NCBI GenBank assembly: GCA_002471665.1 | Contig: DKQK01000009.1 | Coordinates: 124,221-138,801, forward strand | Direction of reading: 5' to 3' | From: Gammaproteobacteria bacterium UBA7310 | GTDB lineage: Bacteria; Pseudomonadota; Gammaproteobacteria; Pseudomonadales; Ketobacteraceae | Length of the DNA: 14,581 nucleotides | Shown: positions 1 through 7,682 of the stretch, in pieces | How the letters are laid out: every line of letters begins with the position of its first letter | Numbering within the stretch: position 1 is the stretch's first letter | Notes under the pieces: model-generated | Told to the model about the DNA's origin: nothing | Seen by the model: the letters and a program-made list of their open reading frames with translations, nothing else | Database searches by the model: none | Position numbers and translations under genes: made by a program

Positions 1-570
1 CGTAACAACCGTGGTGCCCAGGCCGGTTAACAGTGTGGCAATGTACAACCCCCAGATACCGCCTGCCCAGACACCAATGCACGCGGCGATGGCCAATGCC
101 AGGGTGACCAAAAGATTCAGGCGGGCACTTCCCGCAGCCTGTTGCGCTGAGGCCAGCGTGTTGACAAAAAATATACCCAGCATCAGGCTGGGGGCACCCA
201 GTAAAGCCAGATTCAGGTATTCAACGTAGGGAACAATATCCTCACCAAACAGATCCGGCTTCAGGTGAATGGCGCCCAGTAGCAACAGGGTGGTAATAAT
301 GGAGAGCGCAAGCAGGCCGCGGAAAAAGCTGGCGAAGGTGATTGCCAGGCGGTCGTGGCTTTCACTGTGAGCGTGAGAGAGAAACTTCAGGGCGATAAAC
401 GGTATGGCAAATCCCCCCAGCTGGACCGATGACAGCACCACCTGATCGATGGTGCTGACGATGCCAAACCCGGCAGGGCCAAGTAGCATGGACAGGACCT
501 TGGCGCGCCCGATGTTCACCAGGATGATCAGAACCTGAATGAAACCAATGGAAAGTAACGGGTTAACCAT
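1..570 (-). CDS. Wzx-like polysaccharide flippase, partial (N-terminal 190 residues)
   Basis: The gene runs out of the window at base 1, so only the N-terminus is visible. The start is ATG at 568-570, preceded by AGGAAAG eight bases upstream, 45 bases after the methyltransferase stop. The 190 visible residues are strongly hydrophobic with several membrane segments. Near residues 23-45 they carry a run with LLGPAGFG, typical of the start of MOP-superfamily (Wzx/RfbX/PST) lipid-linked oligosaccharide flippases. Such proteins span the inner membrane about 12-14 times and move undecaprenyl-linked repeat units to the periplasm. The position, last in an operon with a glycosyltransferase and CDP-sugar genes, fits export of the glycan built by this cluster. 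Family assignment rests on motif and hydrophobicity only. Another membrane protein of the MOP group is possible, but an unrelated transporter is less likely here. Confidence 0.75.
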   Translation of the reverse strand, partial: MVNPLLSIGFIQVLIILVNIGRAKVLSMLLGPAGFGIVSTIDQVVLSSVQLGGFAIPFIALKFLSHAHSESHDRLAITFASFFRGLLALSIITTLLLLGAIHLKPDLFGEDIVPYVEYLNLALLGAPSLMLGIFFVNTLASAQQAAGSARLNLLVTLALAIAACIGVWAGGIWGLYIATLLTGLGTTVVT

Positions 571-615
571 GGTAACTACTTTCCTGTTGTACCACCGCAG
601 CCATCAGCAAAGGTT

Positions 616-1848
616 TTATACTACCTTCGGTTTGGGAAAAGGTATGATAAATTTTCCACCGGCGGCCTTGAATTCTGCTTGTTGCTCCATGATTTCATCT
701 GCAAAATTCCAGGCCAGGATCAGGATGTAATCCGGTTTGTCGCTTGCGATCTTTTCCACCGGATGAACAGGGATGTGCATGCCGGGGGAGTACAAGCCGT
801 GTTTCAGTGTGTTTTTGTCCACAATGAACGGCATTGTGTCGGGGCCGATACCATAGTAGTTCAGTAAGGTGTTGCCTTTGGCCGAGGCGCCATAGCCGAA
901 TACCGTTTTGCCGTTATCCTTTATGTCCGCCAGGATCGCGCACAGTTCGTCACGGATTTTTTCTACCGCAAGCTTGTATTGCTTATAAGTGTCGGCGTCC
1001 AGCAAACCAACGGCTTTCTCCTTGCCAAGCCATTCGCTTACGATACCCGGAATGGTGTCGGAATCCGCAGCGTTTCGGGCATAAATACGCATTGAGCCGC
1101 CTTGCACATCAATGGCTTCAATATCATAGATTTCCATGTCAAAAGAGCGGTACAGGTCCACCAGCGACTTTACGCTGAACACGGAAACGTGTTCATGGTA
1201 GATGTTGTCGAACATCAGTTTGTTGATGTACTCAATGGCCTGTGGGACTTCAACGATAAAGGTTCCGTCGTCATCCAGCAGGATCTGGATGCCTGCCATA
1301 AAATCATGCAGATTATCAATATGGTTAAAGGTATTGTTCGAGGTGATGACTTTTGCTTTGCCGTATTGCGCCACGGCCGCTGCGGCGGTGGTGGCATTGA
1401 AATATTCACTGATTACATCCAGGCCTTTGTCTTTCGCCATCTGACCGATGTTTTCCGCTGGATCAATGCCCAGGGTACGGATGCCGATATCGTGGGCGGA
1501 TTTCAGCAGCAAGCCATCGTTGCAACCGATGTCGACGAACAAGTCGTTGCCGTCGCTGATCAGATTGGATTTGATTTTGGCCGCCAGTTCACCGAAATGC
1601 GTATGCATTTGTGCGGCGGTGGATGGAATCCACAGGTAATGACGATAAAAATCCGGTGGGATGCGATCAGGCACCTGGATCAGACCGCAGTCAAGGCAGG
1701 CGTGGGTGTTCAGTTCGAACAATTGCTCGTCGTTTAACTGATCCTGTCTCAGAAATGCCTGAGCGGGTCCGTGAGCGCCCAATGGCAGAAACAGTAGCAT
1801 ATTTGTACTTTCGCAGCAGCGGCAAAAATCGGTGGCTCGTTCAGACAT
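616..1848 (-). CDS. SAM-dependent sugar C-methyltransferase (TylC3/TcaB9-like)
   Basis: A 410-residue protein, the usual length for three-part sugar C-methyltransferases. The N-terminal zinc-binding region shows Cys9, Cys12, Cys51 and Cys54. The central Rossmann domain has SAM motif I DIGCNDG at 106-112. A YHEH motif at 217-220 matches the Tyr/Glu/His catalytic cluster known in TcaB9-type enzymes. The C-terminal domain carries GYGASAKGNTLLNYYGI at 318-334, characteristic of this family. Known members methylate C-3 of NDP-4-keto-6-deoxy sugars through an enolate next to the keto group. Here the likely substrate is a CDP-4-keto sugar made by RfbF/RfbG, but the position methylated is inferred. 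ATG at 1846-1848 follows AGGAAAGG. The gene lies 48 bases after rfbF and 45 before the flippase gene, so it is probably co-transcribed. Family is confident; substrate is not. Confidence 0.9.
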   Translation of the reverse strand: MSERATDFCRCCESTNMLLFLPLGAHGPAQAFLRQDQLNDEQLFELNTHACLDCGLIQVPDRIPPDFYRHYLWIPSTAAQMHTHFGELAAKIKSNLISDGNDLFVDIGCNDGLLLKSAHDIGIRTLGIDPAENIGQMAKDKGLDVISEYFNATTAAAAVAQYGKAKVITSNNTFNHIDNLHDFMAGIQILLDDDGTFIVEVPQAIEYINKLMFDNIYHEHVSVFSVKSLVDLYRSFDMEIYDIEAIDVQGGSMRIYARNAADSDTIPGIVSEWLGKEKAVGLLDADTYKQYKLAVEKIRDELCAILADIKDNGKTVFGYGASAKGNTLLNYYGIGPDTMPFIVDKNTLKHGLYSPGMHIPVHPVEKIASDKPDYILILAWNFADEIMEQQAEFKAAGGKFIIPFPKPKVV

Positions 1849-1896
1849 GACCTTTCCTGTAATGGTAATAGAGTTTAAAGTGCAATGAATTCGTGG

Positions 1897-2673
1897 TTAC
1901 CAGCTTTTCCAGGGCGCATCGCCGCTTTCCCATAGACTGTTGACCAGTGCAACATCACGAATGGTGTCCATACACTGCCAGAAGCCGTTGTGTTGGTAGG
2001 CTGCCAGTTGTCCGTCTTGTGCCAATTTCTCTAATGATTCCTTCTCGAAGCTGGTGTCATCGTTTTCGATGTAGTCGAAAATGCCAGGCTCCAGCACGAA
2101 AAATCCGCCGTTGATCCAGCCTTCCCCAATCTGGGGTTTCTCGATAAATTCCTTAACGATGCCGTTCTCAAAGGAAATACCGCCGAAACGGGCCGGGGGC
2201 CGTACCGCGGATACGGTGGCCAGGCGCCCCTGGCTTTTGTGGAATTTGATCAGGGCATCAATGTCGACATTGGCCACGCCATCACCGTAGGTCATCATGA
2301 AGGTTTCATTACCCACCCAGGATTTCATGCGCTTGATCCGGCCGCCGGTATTGGTCAGTTTACCGGTCTCAATAAGATTGACAATCCAGTCTTCATTTTG
2401 CGTGTGTTCGTTTTCCTGCACCTGAACCTGACCGCTACTGGTTTCGATGCGGAGGTTGTTTTGCCGTTGGTAGTAGTTGGCAAAAAAATCCTTGATGACT
2501 TCGCTCTTATAGCCAAGCGCAGTATAAAATTCATTAAACCCCTGGCTCCCATAGATCTTCATGATATGCCACAGGATAGGCTTACCACCGATCTCCACCA
2601 TGGGTTTTGGCTTAACATGGGTCTCTTCTGCCAATCGAGTGCCGAGTCCCCCGGCGAGTATGATTGTTTTCAT
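1897..2673 (-). CDS. rfbF: Glucose-1-phosphate cytidylyltransferase
   Basis: Makes CDP-glucose from CTP and glucose-1-phosphate, the entry step of the CDP-6-deoxyhexose pathway, in the cytoplasm. The 258-residue protein matches the usual RfbF/DdhA/AscA length. Visible hallmarks are the nucleotide-binding GGLGTRL at 8-14, KPKPMVEIGGKP from residue 21, the metal-binding YGDG at 129-132 (Asp131), EKP at 178-180, INGGFFV at 187-193 and FWQCMDT at 231-237. I chose ATG at 2671-2673 because the protein then begins MKTIILAGG, as in the family, and has AGGAA about eight bases upstream. The frame stays open to 2793, but that extension overlaps the preceding glycosyltransferase gene and is not family-like. 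The gene sits on the operon opposite to rfbG and rfbH, so the first pathway step is transcribed divergently from the next two. Confidence 0.96.
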   Translation of the reverse strand: MKTIILAGGLGTRLAEETHVKPKPMVEIGGKPILWHIMKIYGSQGFNEFYTALGYKSEVIKDFFANYYQRQNNLRIETSSGQVQVQENEHTQNEDWIVNLIETGKLTNTGGRIKRMKSWVGNETFMMTYGDGVANVDIDALIKFHKSQGRLATVSAVRPPARFGGISFENGIVKEFIEKPQIGEGWINGGFFVLEPGIFDYIENDDTSFEKESLEKLAQDGQLAAYQHNGFWQCMDTIRDVALVNSLWESGDAPWKSW

Positions 2674-2735
2674 ATTGAATTCCTGATGTACATTCGATTT
2701 GCTTAACCACCTGTTGCCATTGGCTTTGTAATCGC

Positions 2736-3866
2736 TCAGGCCGAAACGACCTGTTGCAGAATGGCCAACGTTTTGCGGGCACATTTGTCCCACCTCAGAT
2801 CTTTGGCCCGTTCGAGCCCTTGTTGCTTGAGTTTTTCATGCAATTCCCGATCACACAGCACCTGCCCCATCGCTTCGCTGAGGCTCTCAAGGTTGATGTC
2901 CTCGAGAGTATGGGCGTATCCGTTTGCGACTTCTCCCAGGGAGGAGTTGGCGGACGTGATGGCCGGTACACCACAGGCCATGGCTTCCGGCAGCGTCAGT
3001 GAAAAACCCTCGGTGTTCGACGGTAGCACAAAAAGGTCGGCCCCATTGTAAATTGGTATTATGTCACCATGATGGGGAAAACTACCGCCAAAATGCACGA
3101 AGCTGTCAGTGATATCAAACTCGGCAGCCAGTTTGTCCAGGGGGATGTGCTCGATGTTGTTGCCCACCACGAACAGCTTATGGGGTAGATTGTAACGCTT
3201 TTTGGCGGCGCCAAAGGCCTGCATCAGCAGAGGCACGTTACGACGCGCTGACATGGTGCCCACGAACAGCACATAAGGGCAATCTTCACCAAGATAGTGC
3301 AGTTTGGTCTTGCGATTGTTGCTTGCGGCGATCTCGGCATCATAGGGCCGAAATGAGTCATCCACACCCAGCCACACCACCTCCACTTTCTCCGGCGCAA
3401 TACCGTAATAATCCACCACCCTGTCCTTGGTGGACTGGGAATTGACAATGACCCGGTCGGCCACTTTTGCGCTGAGTCTGTATTTCAGGCTGTAGGTGAG
3501 TTTATACCATAAAGAGTGCTGCCCTTGTTCGGCCTCATTCACGCTGTGAATGGCCACCACTTTTTTGCCGCGCCCCAGCAACGGCAAGGTGTAACTGGGG
3601 CCCAGCACAATATCCATATCACGGCTGGCCTTAGGGAGCAGCAGGTTTTCCCACAGCGCATTGGTCAGCCTGGGGCGCACCTGGCGCTCTACAACCGGGG
3701 CATTGCCTTTGCTTTGGATGGGAGGGTCGATGGCGGTGGGTGAGAACAGCACAATGCTGTCCTGGGCGGTGAGTTGTTTGGACAGTGCTGTCACCAAATA
3801 GTCCGTATACCGCGCCACACCAAAGCGGGGCCCGCTCAGGCGCCAGGCGCTGATTCCCAACTTCAT
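2736..3866 (-). CDS. Family 4 glycosyltransferase
   Basis: A 376-residue GT-B fold retaining glycosyltransferase. The N-terminal domain opens with MKLGISAWRLSG and a Gly/Arg-rich loop near residues 11-19. The C-terminal half carries the GT4 signature: FVGTMSARRN at 201-210, GADLFVLPSNTEGFSLTLPE at 275-294 with the E-x7-E pair Glu286/Glu294, and AMACGVP at 295-301. Enzymes of this family transfer a sugar from a nucleotide donor to a lipid-linked oligosaccharide on the cytoplasmic face of the inner membrane. The neighbours suggest the donor may be the CDP-linked deoxysugar made here, but donor and acceptor cannot be read from the sequence. It is the first gene of the minus operon. ATG at 3864-3866 has a G-rich Shine-Dalgarno-like stretch (AGGGGGA) rather far upstream. 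No signal peptide is apparent. Confidence 0.9.
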   Translation of the reverse strand: MKLGISAWRLSGPRFGVARYTDYLVTALSKQLTAQDSIVLFSPTAIDPPIQSKGNAPVVERQVRPRLTNALWENLLLPKASRDMDIVLGPSYTLPLLGRGKKVVAIHSVNEAEQGQHSLWYKLTYSLKYRLSAKVADRVIVNSQSTKDRVVDYYGIAPEKVEVVWLGVDDSFRPYDAEIAASNNRKTKLHYLGEDCPYVLFVGTMSARRNVPLLMQAFGAAKKRYNLPHKLFVVGNNIEHIPLDKLAAEFDITDSFVHFGGSFPHHGDIIPIYNGADLFVLPSNTEGFSLTLPEAMACGVPAITSANSSLGEVANGYAHTLEDINLESLSEAMGQVLCDRELHEKLKQQGLERAKDLRWDKCARKTLAILQQVVSA

Positions 3867-4199
3867 GTAAAAACATCCCCCTAGCCGTCCGGATAGCTAT
3901 GCATGCGCCGCCACGGGTGGCTCGCAAGATGGCAGCCAAATGGTCTCAATTGCGTGTGGCTGCTGTATATTATAAGATCCAAATCCTCGGTTAAAGAAGT
4001 TATTCCCATAACTCGGTAGAGTTTCAAGTGTACGATTGCCCGTCCAGTGGCGACGAAACTTCTTCAACATTTTCTAGCGATTCCCGTACGGAAGTTAGAC
4101 CAGAAGTTCGGTTCGGATTACCATCGATACTTCTATCAGGGCTCGGTATCAGGATTGGGGCGTGTGTGTACTCAGAATTAAGGATACGAGGTACTGCCA
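3867..4199. promoter_or_regulatory. Divergent control region of the two polysaccharide operons
   Basis: These 333 bases separate the starts of two divergent operons and must hold both promoters. I find no convincing gene: the open frame from GTG 4028 to 4216 has no recognisable protein character. The hexamer GAAGTT or its complement recurs four times, at about 4057-4062, 4091-4096, 4104-4109 and 4129-4133 (the last one partial). No JUMPstart/ops element of the enterobacterial type was seen. A G-rich ribosome-binding-like GAGGT at about 4189-4193 precedes the TTG start of the plus operon. Confidence 0.6.
3969..3974 (-). promoter_or_regulatory. Candidate -10 box for the GT4-rfbF-methyltransferase-flippase operon
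   Basis: On the minus strand this is a perfect TATAAT, about 100 bases upstream of the glycosyltransferase ATG, in an A/T-rich pocket of an otherwise GC-richer region. The -35 position, 18 bases further upstream, reads TTCTTT, a weak match, so activation by a regulator would be expected if this is the promoter. The same pocket also contains TATAAG on the plus strand (3971-3976), 15 bases after TTGCGT, which could serve the divergent operon. Confidence 0.35.
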
Positions 4200-5192
4200 T
4201 TGCGAGTGCCCGCTGAGGATCTATTTCATCGATATTTGATTACCGGGGGCACCGGCTTTATCGGTTCTAACCTGGTTAGGTCGCTGGTTGTTCAGGGCAA
4301 GGAGGTCCACCTGCTGGTGCGGCCAGGCTCCTCCCTATGGCGGATCGATGACATCAAACAGCATGTCCGCTGTTGGGTGGGTGATTTGCAGGACAGGCAA
4401 TCCCTGGTGGATTGCGTTGGTTCCGCGCAGCCGCAGGTCATCGTGCATTTGGGTGGGGGGTCCATGGGCCGCCCCTGGGATGTGGATTTCAGCGAGGTAT
4501 TCGCCAGCATCAATCTTAACCTGATGGGAACCCTGGCCCTGCTGCAGGCGGTGGTTGAGTCAGGTGCGCCAGTACAACGGTTTATTCGCATGGGCGGCTT
4601 ATTGGAGTATGGTCAGGGGCCGGTGCCGTTTGTGGAATCCCAGCGTGAACAACCGGTTTCCATCTATCCGGCAACGCAGGTCGCCACCACCGTCCTGTTG
4701 AATGCGCTTCACCAAGGCTTTGATTTCCCGATCATCTCACTGCGGCTGGCCTCTGTTTATGGCCCCGGGCGATCCCTGGATTTCTTTATCCCGGCCCTGA
4801 TCTGCGCGGCGCTCAAGGGGCAGGATTTTGCCATGACCTCCGGCAGGCAGGCATGGGATATGCTTTATGTGGACGATGCCATCGATGCTATTGTGACGGC
4901 GGCCAACAGTGATTGCGCCTCCGGTGAGGTGATCAACATCGGCTCCGGTGAGGGGCATTCGTTAAAGAGTATTGCGGAATTGATTGTGGCCAACGTACCC
5001 GGTGCGGGGGAATTGAAAGTGGGGGCGAAGCCGGAGCCGGTCGGCGCCATTCCCAACCTGACCTGCAACATCATGAAAGCTAAAGAGATACTTGGGTGGC
5101 AACCGAAAACATCACTGGAAACGGGATTGAAGAAAACCATCCAATGGTATCGGGACCACCTCCCACAGTTAGAGCAGAAGGCCGGAACATGA
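4200..5192 (+). CDS. SDR-family nucleotide-sugar epimerase/dehydratase/reductase with atypical active site
   Basis: A 330-residue extended short-chain dehydrogenase/reductase. The NAD(P)-binding glycine motif GGTGFIG is at 16-22, DL at 62-63 and RLASVYGPG at 182-190, and YVDD at 223-226 is the usual C-terminal sugar-binding landmark. Where the family has Y-x3-K it reads YPATQ: Tyr156 is kept, but Lys is replaced by Gln160. The Ser/Thr expected before the YG of the active-site strand appears to be Gly133. The start is TTG at 4200, chosen because GAGGT lies seven bases upstream. GTG at 4206 is an alternative. The gene ends in ATGA overlapping the rfbG start, so the two are translationally coupled. 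Its likely role is reducing or epimerising the CDP-4-keto sugar. It may instead work through another mechanism or be a non-classical subfamily. Confidence 0.85.
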   Translation: MRVPAEDLFHRYLITGGTGFIGSNLVRSLVVQGKEVHLLVRPGSSLWRIDDIKQHVRCWVGDLQDRQSLVDCVGSAQPQVIVHLGGGSMGRPWDVDFSEVFASINLNLMGTLALLQAVVESGAPVQRFIRMGGLLEYGQGPVPFVESQREQPVSIYPATQVATTVLLNALHQGFDFPIISLRLASVYGPGRSLDFFIPALICAALKGQDFAMTSGRQAWDMLYVDDAIDAIVTAANSDCASGEVINIGSGEGHSLKSIAELIVANVPGAGELKVGAKPEPVGAIPNLTCNIMKAKEILGWQPKTSLETGLKKTIQWYRDHLPQLEQKAGT

Positions 5193-6340
5193 AGCGCTGT
5201 TTCAGAGAACGATTTCGCGGTAAGAAAATTTTGGTTACCGGTCATACCGGTTTCAAAGGATCCTGGCTCAGCATTTGGCTTACTGAGTTGGGGGCAGAGG
5301 TGATTGGTTACAGTCTGGAACCGCCCACCAACCCAAGCAACTTCGACTTGTGCCATCTGCAAAACAGGATGACTCATATCGTGGGGGATGTGTGTGATCA
5401 GCAGAAGCTGGATGCGGTATTCGCCCAGTATAAGCCGGAGATCGTATTCCATCTGGCGGCTCAGCCCATAGTGCTGGCCTCCTATCAGGATCCCCATGAA
5501 ACCTTCCGCACCAATGTCATGGGCACAGCCTGCGTGTTGGATGCCATTCGAAAGGCCGGTGGAGTGAATGCCTTTGTCGGCGTCACCTCTGACAAGGTCT
5601 ATAAGGATCAGGGCTGGTATTGGGGCTACCGTGAAAGCGACACCCTGGGGGGCTATGATCCTTACAGCGCCAGTAAAGCAGCGGCCGAAACCGTGATTGC
5701 GTCCTATCGTCAGTCGTGGAATCAGCAGTGGCAGGAAGATCAAGCCGTCAAACGCTTTTCCGTGGCGCCCACCGCCATTGCCTCCGTGCGTGCCGGCAAC
5801 GTTATTGGCGGTGGGGATTTTGCGGATTTTCGTATTTTGCCGGATTTCATGCGAGCCTGTATGGCGGGGGAGCCGATGCAACTGCGGAATCCAAACAGCA
5901 TTCGCCCCTGGCAGCATGCTCTTGAACCGATCAGTGGTTACCTGTGGCTGGCGGTGCACATGCTTGATCATCCGGAGCAGTACAATGACGCTTGGAATTT
6001 TGGCCCTGCTGAGCGTGAGCCGGTGGTTTGCGAAGCATTGGTTAAACTGGCTGCCGAATTATGGGGAGAGGGCTGTCGTGGCTATACCAAACAGCCGGTA
6101 AAGGTGGCCGCCCATGAAACCAAAATTCTGCGGGTGAACTGGGATCAGGCAGCCTATCGTTTGAATTGGATGCCCGCCTACAGTTGGCAGGAGGCGGTAG
6201 AGGAAACCGTGTTGTGGTGGCAGGCCTATCATGCGCAACTGCAGTCCGGGCAGGTGCCGGATATGTATGGTGTGTGTGTGGATCACATTCAGGTCTTTGT
6301 GGACAAGGCCAGAGACAAAGACATAAGTTGGGCCAGTTAA
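5189..6340 (+). CDS. rfbG: CDP-glucose 4,6-dehydratase
   Basis: Converts CDP-glucose to CDP-4-keto-6-deoxyglucose using tightly bound NAD, the committing step for CDP-deoxyhexoses. The 383-residue protein shows the NAD motif TGHTGFKGSW at 17-26, FHLAAQPIV at 87-95, the active-site TSDKVY at 133-138 (Asp135, Lys136) and YDPYSASK at 156-163 with catalytic Tyr159 and Lys163. RAGNVIGGGD at 201-210 and SIRPWQHALEP at 237-247 are typical of RfbG. ATG at 5189 overlaps the SDR stop (ATGA). The frame is open upstream to 5096, but that part overlaps the SDR gene and is not family-like. At 383 residues it is somewhat longer than many RfbG proteins, with an extra C-terminal tail of about 20-25 residues beyond QAYH. 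Nothing in it appears broken. Confidence 0.96.
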   Translation: MKRCFRERFRGKKILVTGHTGFKGSWLSIWLTELGAEVIGYSLEPPTNPSNFDLCHLQNRMTHIVGDVCDQQKLDAVFAQYKPEIVFHLAAQPIVLASYQDPHETFRTNVMGTACVLDAIRKAGGVNAFVGVTSDKVYKDQGWYWGYRESDTLGGYDPYSASKAAAETVIASYRQSWNQQWQEDQAVKRFSVAPTAIASVRAGNVIGGGDFADFRILPDFMRACMAGEPMQLRNPNSIRPWQHALEPISGYLWLAVHMLDHPEQYNDAWNFGPAEREPVVCEALVKLAAELWGEGCRGYTKQPVKVAAHETKILRVNWDQAAYRLNWMPAYSWQEAVEETVLWWQAYHAQLQSGQVPDMYGVCVDHIQVFVDKARDKDISWAS

Positions 6341-6356
6341 GGGTGGACGGATAAAT

Positions 6357-7667
6357 ATGCAAGCGGAAAAAATCAAGGGCGAGATCCAGCGCAAAGTTGA
6401 AGAGTACTACCAAGCGCAATTCGCCAATAAGCTGTTCGTGGCAGGTGAAACCTATATTCCGGTGTCCGGCCGGGTTTTCGACGAAGATGACATGGTGCAT
6501 CTGATGGAGGCAACGCTGGACTTCTGGTTGACGGAGGGGCGTTTTGCCAGGCAGTTTGAAATCGAGTTTGCGCAAACCCTCGGTGTGCGAACGGCCACCT
6601 TGTGCAACTCCGGCTCCTCCGCCAATCTGTTGGCCGTATCTGCGCTGACCTCCATTAAGCTGGAAGATGCCCGCCTGCAACCGGGGGACGAAGTCATCAC
6701 GGTGGCGGCAGGGTTTCCGGCCACCGTTGGCCCTATTGTGCAGAACGGCCTGGTTCCGGTGTTCGTCGATGTTGAACTGGGTACCTACAATATCGATGTC
6801 AGCCGTCTGGAAGAGGCCATCAGCCCCAAGACCCGAGCCATCATGATTGCGCATACTCTGGGTAATCCATTCAATCTGGAAGTAGTGACCAGCGTGGCCA
6901 AGCGCCATAAGCTGTGGTTGATTGAAGATAATTGTGATGCGTTGGGTTCCACTTACAACGGCAAAAACACCGGCAGCTTCGGCGATATTGCCACCTTAAG
7001 CTTTTATCCAGCCCACCATATTACGATGGGAGAGGGCGGTTGCGTTCTGACTAAATCACCCAAGATGCGTACGCTGGTTGAGTCGTTCAGGGATTGGGGG
7101 CGGGATTGCTGGTGCGCGCCGGGCGAAGAAAATACCTGCGCCAAACGCTTTGACTGGCAGCTGGGTGGTTTACCCCATGGTTATGATCACAAATATATCT
7201 ATTCTCACATTGGATATAACCTGAAAGTCACGGATATGCAGGCTGCGGTGGGTGTGGCCCAACTCAAAAAGTTACCTAAATTTATTGCGGCGCGGAAGAA
7301 AAACTGGCAGCTGCTGTATGACGGTTTGAAAGCCTACGAGCGTTTCATCGTATTGCCAAAGGCAGAGGCCAACAGTGATCCCAGCTGGTTCGGTTTCCTG
7401 ATCACAGTAAAGCCGGATGCGCCTTTCAGTCGTACCGCGCTTACCGAATATCTGGAAGAAAACAAGGTGGCCACCCGCGCTTTGTTTGCGGGCAACTTGT
7501 TGCTGCAACCGGCCTTCCAGAATATTGAACACCGGGTAGTGGGTGATCTGGATGTCACCAACACCATCATGAACCAGACATTCTGGATCGGAGTATACCC
7601 GGGAATAACCGAGGCAATGATCGGGTATATGCTGGATATGTTCGGTCAGTTTTTTAATCGTTACTAA
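6357..7667 (+). CDS. rfbH: CDP-4-keto-6-deoxyglucose 3-dehydrase (E1)
   Basis: A 436-residue pyridoxamine-phosphate and [2Fe-2S] enzyme that starts C-3 deoxygenation of CDP-4-keto-6-deoxyglucose, giving 3,6-dideoxyhexose precursors (as RfbH/DdhC/AscC). Two diagnostic features are visible. The aminotransferase Lys is replaced by His220 in SFYPAHHITMGEGG. The cluster ligands are Cys193, Cys251, Cys253 and Cys261, exactly the C-x57-C-x1-C-x7-C spacing established for E1. CNSGSSANL at 83-91 and EDNCDALGS at 190-198 form the cofactor pocket. ATG at 6357 follows a G-rich stretch 16 bases after rfbG. The reaction needs an electron-donating partner (E3, a ferredoxin-NAD reductase type protein), which is not encoded in this window. 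Confidence 0.96.
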   Translation: MQAEKIKGEIQRKVEEYYQAQFANKLFVAGETYIPVSGRVFDEDDMVHLMEATLDFWLTEGRFARQFEIEFAQTLGVRTATLCNSGSSANLLAVSALTSIKLEDARLQPGDEVITVAAGFPATVGPIVQNGLVPVFVDVELGTYNIDVSRLEEAISPKTRAIMIAHTLGNPFNLEVVTSVAKRHKLWLIEDNCDALGSTYNGKNTGSFGDIATLSFYPAHHITMGEGGCVLTKSPKMRTLVESFRDWGRDCWCAPGEENTCAKRFDWQLGGLPHGYDHKYIYSHIGYNLKVTDMQAAVGVAQLKKLPKFIAARKKNWQLLYDGLKAYERFIVLPKAEANSDPSWFGFLITVKPDAPFSRTALTEYLEENKVATRALFAGNLLLQPAFQNIEHRVVGDLDVTNTIMNQTFWIGVYPGITEAMIGYMLDMFGQFFNRY

Positions 7668-7682
7668 CACTATGAAAGCACA

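Noticed and set aside
1102..1737. Plus-strand open frame of 211 residues
   Set aside because: It is antisense to the C-methyltransferase, whose motifs are intact. No domain was recognised in the opposite frame.
2674..2793. N-terminal extension of RfbF by 40 residues
   Set aside because: The extension overlaps the end of the glycosyltransferase gene, and RfbF proteins begin at the MKTIILAGG position. A good ribosome-binding site precedes ATG 2671-2673.
3867..4199. JUMPstart/ops antitermination element expected ahead of O-antigen operons
   Set aside because: I looked on both strands for the GGCGGTAGC-type core and found no match in this spacer.
4028..4216. Possible leader peptide or small gene upstream of the SDR gene
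   Set aside because: It starts with GTG without a good ribosome-binding site, has Ser/Arg-rich low-information composition, and its end overlaps the SDR start out of frame.
5096..5188. N-terminal extension of RfbG by 31 residues
   Set aside because: It overlaps the last codons of the SDR gene in another frame. The coupled ATGA start at 5189 gives the normal RfbG N-terminus.
4865..5971. Minus-strand open frame of 368 residues
   Set aside because: It lies opposite the SDR and rfbG genes, which carry full family motifs. The antisense protein shows no recognisable domain and is a codon-bias shadow.
6042..6908. Minus-strand open frame of 288 residues
   Set aside because: It is antisense to the end of rfbG and start of rfbH, both well conserved. 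Its composition (runs of Pro, His, Thr) is shadow-like.
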